A stretch of 5,850 nt of DNA. Source: an uncultured Collinsella sp. Its GTDB lineage: Bacteria > Actinomycetota > Coriobacteriia > Coriobacteriales > Coriobacteriaceae. Position 1 is the first letter of the stretch; every line of letters begins with the position of its first letter. Positions 4,431 through 5,850 of the stretch are shown piece by piece. The stretch spans positions 1 through 5,850 of the forward strand of contig CABSNH010000103.1 in the NCBI GenBank assembly GCA_902478985.1, written 5' to 3'. The notes below the pieces were generated by a model. It was not told where the DNA came from, did not search any database, and was given only the letters and a program-made list of their open reading frames with translations. The translations under genes and the position numbers were made by a program.

Positions 4431-5850
4431 TTAGGCCTTGACGGTCGCGACGCCCCTGAAGGACATGCTCGTCGTGCCGATGCCCTTGAAGCCATCGAGG
4501 GCCTCGCCGTTGGGCGCGGTGGACGGATCGTCCCAGGAAGCGGAAACGGTCTTGACGTGGACAACGGGGTACAGAACAGCGTTGTCGGCGATGATGTCGA
4601 AGCACTCGTTCCACTTCTTCTGCTGCTCGTCGCCCTCGGCGGCAAGAGCCTCGTCCATGAGACCGTGGAGCTTCGCCCACTCAGCGGAATCCTTCCACGG
4701 GCAACGGGTCTGCATCCAGACGTTGTCGCCATACCACCAGTTGAGCAGCAGGTCGGGGTCGGCGCCGAAGCAGGACGGATCGCCAGGAGCGAGAAGGATA
4801 TCGTAGGCCTCGCCGCCGTCGATGGCAGCGTAGGTGGCCGGCGAGGTATCGGTCTGGATGGTCACATCGAAGCCGAGAGCGTCGAGGTCGTTCTTGACCT
4901 GAGCGGCCATGCCCTTGATCTGCTCGTTGTCGGTGGTGCGCAGGGTGATGGCGCCCGGGGTGATGCCAGACTCTTCGATGAGCTTCTTGGCCTTCTTGGC
5001 GTCAGTCTTGTACACCGTGGAAGCCTCATGATAGTTGGTGAAGCTCTTGGGCAGGTAGCAGCTGGCAGCGGTAGCAAGGCCGGCGAAGGTGTTGGTAATC
5101 ATCTTCTCAGTGTCGAGCGCGTACATGACGGCCTGACGGACCTTGACGTTGTTCCAAGGCTCCTTGGCGACGTTGAACATGATGAAGCGGGTGCCGAAAC
5201 CCTGGACGTTATCGATCTTGCAGCCGGCGCTCTCGAGCTGGTCGACGGCATCAGCGGTGACGAGCTCCATAACGAGCGTGGAGCCCTCCTGCTGAGCGGT
5301 AACGCGAGCGGTGGGGTCGGTCAGGATGCTGTACTGGATCTTCTTATCCTCGGCAGCATACTCACCGTTGTACTCGGGGTTGGGAACCAGGGTGATCTCG
5401 GTATCGGAGATAGAGTCGTACATCCAGGGGCCGGAGCCGATCGGCTGCTTAGCGCGATCCTCCTCGGCCTGGGTAGCCGGGGTAACGCGGATGATGGCCA
5501 GACGATCCTTGAGCAGGGAGAAGTTGGGGACCTTGGTCTTGACCGTTACAGTGCTGGCGTCCTTGGCCTCGATGGACTCGAAGGGCTGGAAGAACGGAGC
5601 ATAGGTAGCAGAAGCAGCGCAAGCGGTGTAGGAGGCAACGACGTCGTCAGCAGTGACCTCGGTGCCATCGGAGAACTTGGCGCCCTTGCGGATGGTGACC
5701 TCGAAGGTAGTGTCGTCCACGGACTTGGGATCGTCGGTGGCGAGCTCGTTGAAGGTGCTGTAGTCGTGGTAATCGATGCCATAGAGGCCCTCGATGACGT
5801 GCCAGTTAGCACCCAGGCCCACAGCGGAGCCGGTGCTGGCGGGGTCGAAG
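4431..5850 (-). CDS. Family 5 extracellular solute-binding protein, N-terminus outside window
   Basis: The open frame enters at the right edge (first full codon 5849-5847) and gives 472 residues ending in TAA at 4431-4433. It should be the substrate receptor of this importer, anchored outside the membrane as a lipoprotein in a Gram-positive. The fragment begins FDPASTGSA and continues NWHVIEGLYGID (15-26), the usual opening of SBP_bac_5 proteins some 50-80 residues into the precursor, so the signal peptide, lipobox and first residues are missing. Family landmarks are IRKGAKFSDGTEVTADDVV (53-71), QPIGSGPW (135-142), NPEYNG (157-162), VRQAVMYALDTEKM (237-250) and the C-terminal lobe with an aromatic-rich stretch WWYGDNVWMQ (371-380). 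GTG at 5822 is an internal Val, not the start. Ligand identity cannot be read: the family binds peptides, nickel, haem or oligosaccharides. It lies in a different reading frame from the three genes downstream and uses TAA rather than TAG. Confidence 0.93.
   Translation of the reverse strand, partial: FDPASTGSAVGLGANWHVIEGLYGIDYHDYSTFNELATDDPKSVDDTTFEVTIRKGAKFSDGTEVTADDVVASYTACAASATYAPFFQPFESIEAKDASTVTVKTKVPNFSLLKDRLAIIRVTPATQAEEDRAKQPIGSGPWMYDSISDTEITLVPNPEYNGEYAAEDKKIQYSILTDPTARVTAQQEGSTLVMELVTADAVDQLESAGCKIDNVQGFGTRFIMFNVAKEPWNNVKVRQAVMYALDTEKMITNTFAGLATAASCYLPKSFTNYHEASTVYKTDAKKAKKLIEESGITPGAITLRTTDNEQIKGMAAQVKNDLDALGFDVTIQTDTSPATYAAIDGGEAYDILLAPGDPSCFGADPDLLLNWWYGDNVWMQTRCPWKDSAEWAKLHGLMDEALAAEGDEQQKKWNECFDIIADNAVLYPVVHVKTVSASWDDPSTAPNGEALDGFKGIGTTSMSFRGVATVKA

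Noticed and set aside
5820..5822. GTG at 5822 as the start of the binding protein
   Set aside because: The frame continues upstream with FDPASTGSA, a family-typical opening, so this GTG is an internal Val and the true start lies beyond the window.
1..5850. Defence system, CRISPR array, insertion sequence or other mobile element
   Set aside because: No spaced repeats, transposase-like frame, terminal inverted repeats or target-site duplications were seen; nearly all the window is accounted for by transporter genes and the esterase.

Overview
The window is GC-rich and every gene I can support lies on the minus strand, so transcription runs from the right edge to the left. It holds most of an ABC importer operon of the peptide/nickel/oligosaccharide (Dpp/Opp, SBP family 5) type, followed by the start of a carbohydrate-esterase-like hydrolase. 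GC-rich codon use, near absence of TTA, CTA and TCA codons, a perfect GGAGGTGA ribosome binding site and a fused permease-ATPase together suggest a high-GC Gram-positive. A gut Coriobacteriia member such as Collinsella is my best guess, but that is an inference from general style and not a database match.

Layout in transcription order: (1) 5850-4431, an extracellular solute-binding protein whose N-terminus, including any signal peptide, lies beyond the right edge. (2) 4430-4276, a 155-base gap holding a small inverted repeat, a larger stem-loop, and a candidate internal promoter whose spacer is filled by a perfect 18-bp palindrome. (3) 4275-3319, a DppB/OppB-type permease. (4) 3315-1300, one polypeptide fusing a DppC/OppC-type permease to a DppD/OppD-type ATPase. 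(5) 1299-472, a DppF/OppF-type ATPase. (6) 471-392, a short gap with a strong GC hairpin, probably the operon terminator. (7) 391-1, the first 130 residues of an acetyl xylan esterase / cephalosporin-C deacetylase family (CE7) alpha/beta hydrolase, cut by the left edge.

The binding protein would capture the solute outside the cell, the two permease domains would form the channel, and the two ATPase domains would power import. The fusion ties one permease to one ATPase at fixed 1:1 stoichiometry. The three membrane/ATPase genes are packed with 3 and 0 bases between them, all in the same reading frame and each ending in TAG. The substrate cannot be read directly. The esterase next door resembles the Thermotoga maritima xylan locus, where an Opp-family transporter sits near an acetyl xylan esterase, so acetylated oligosaccharides are a real alternative to peptides. 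I see no mobile element, tRNA, rRNA or CRISPR array.
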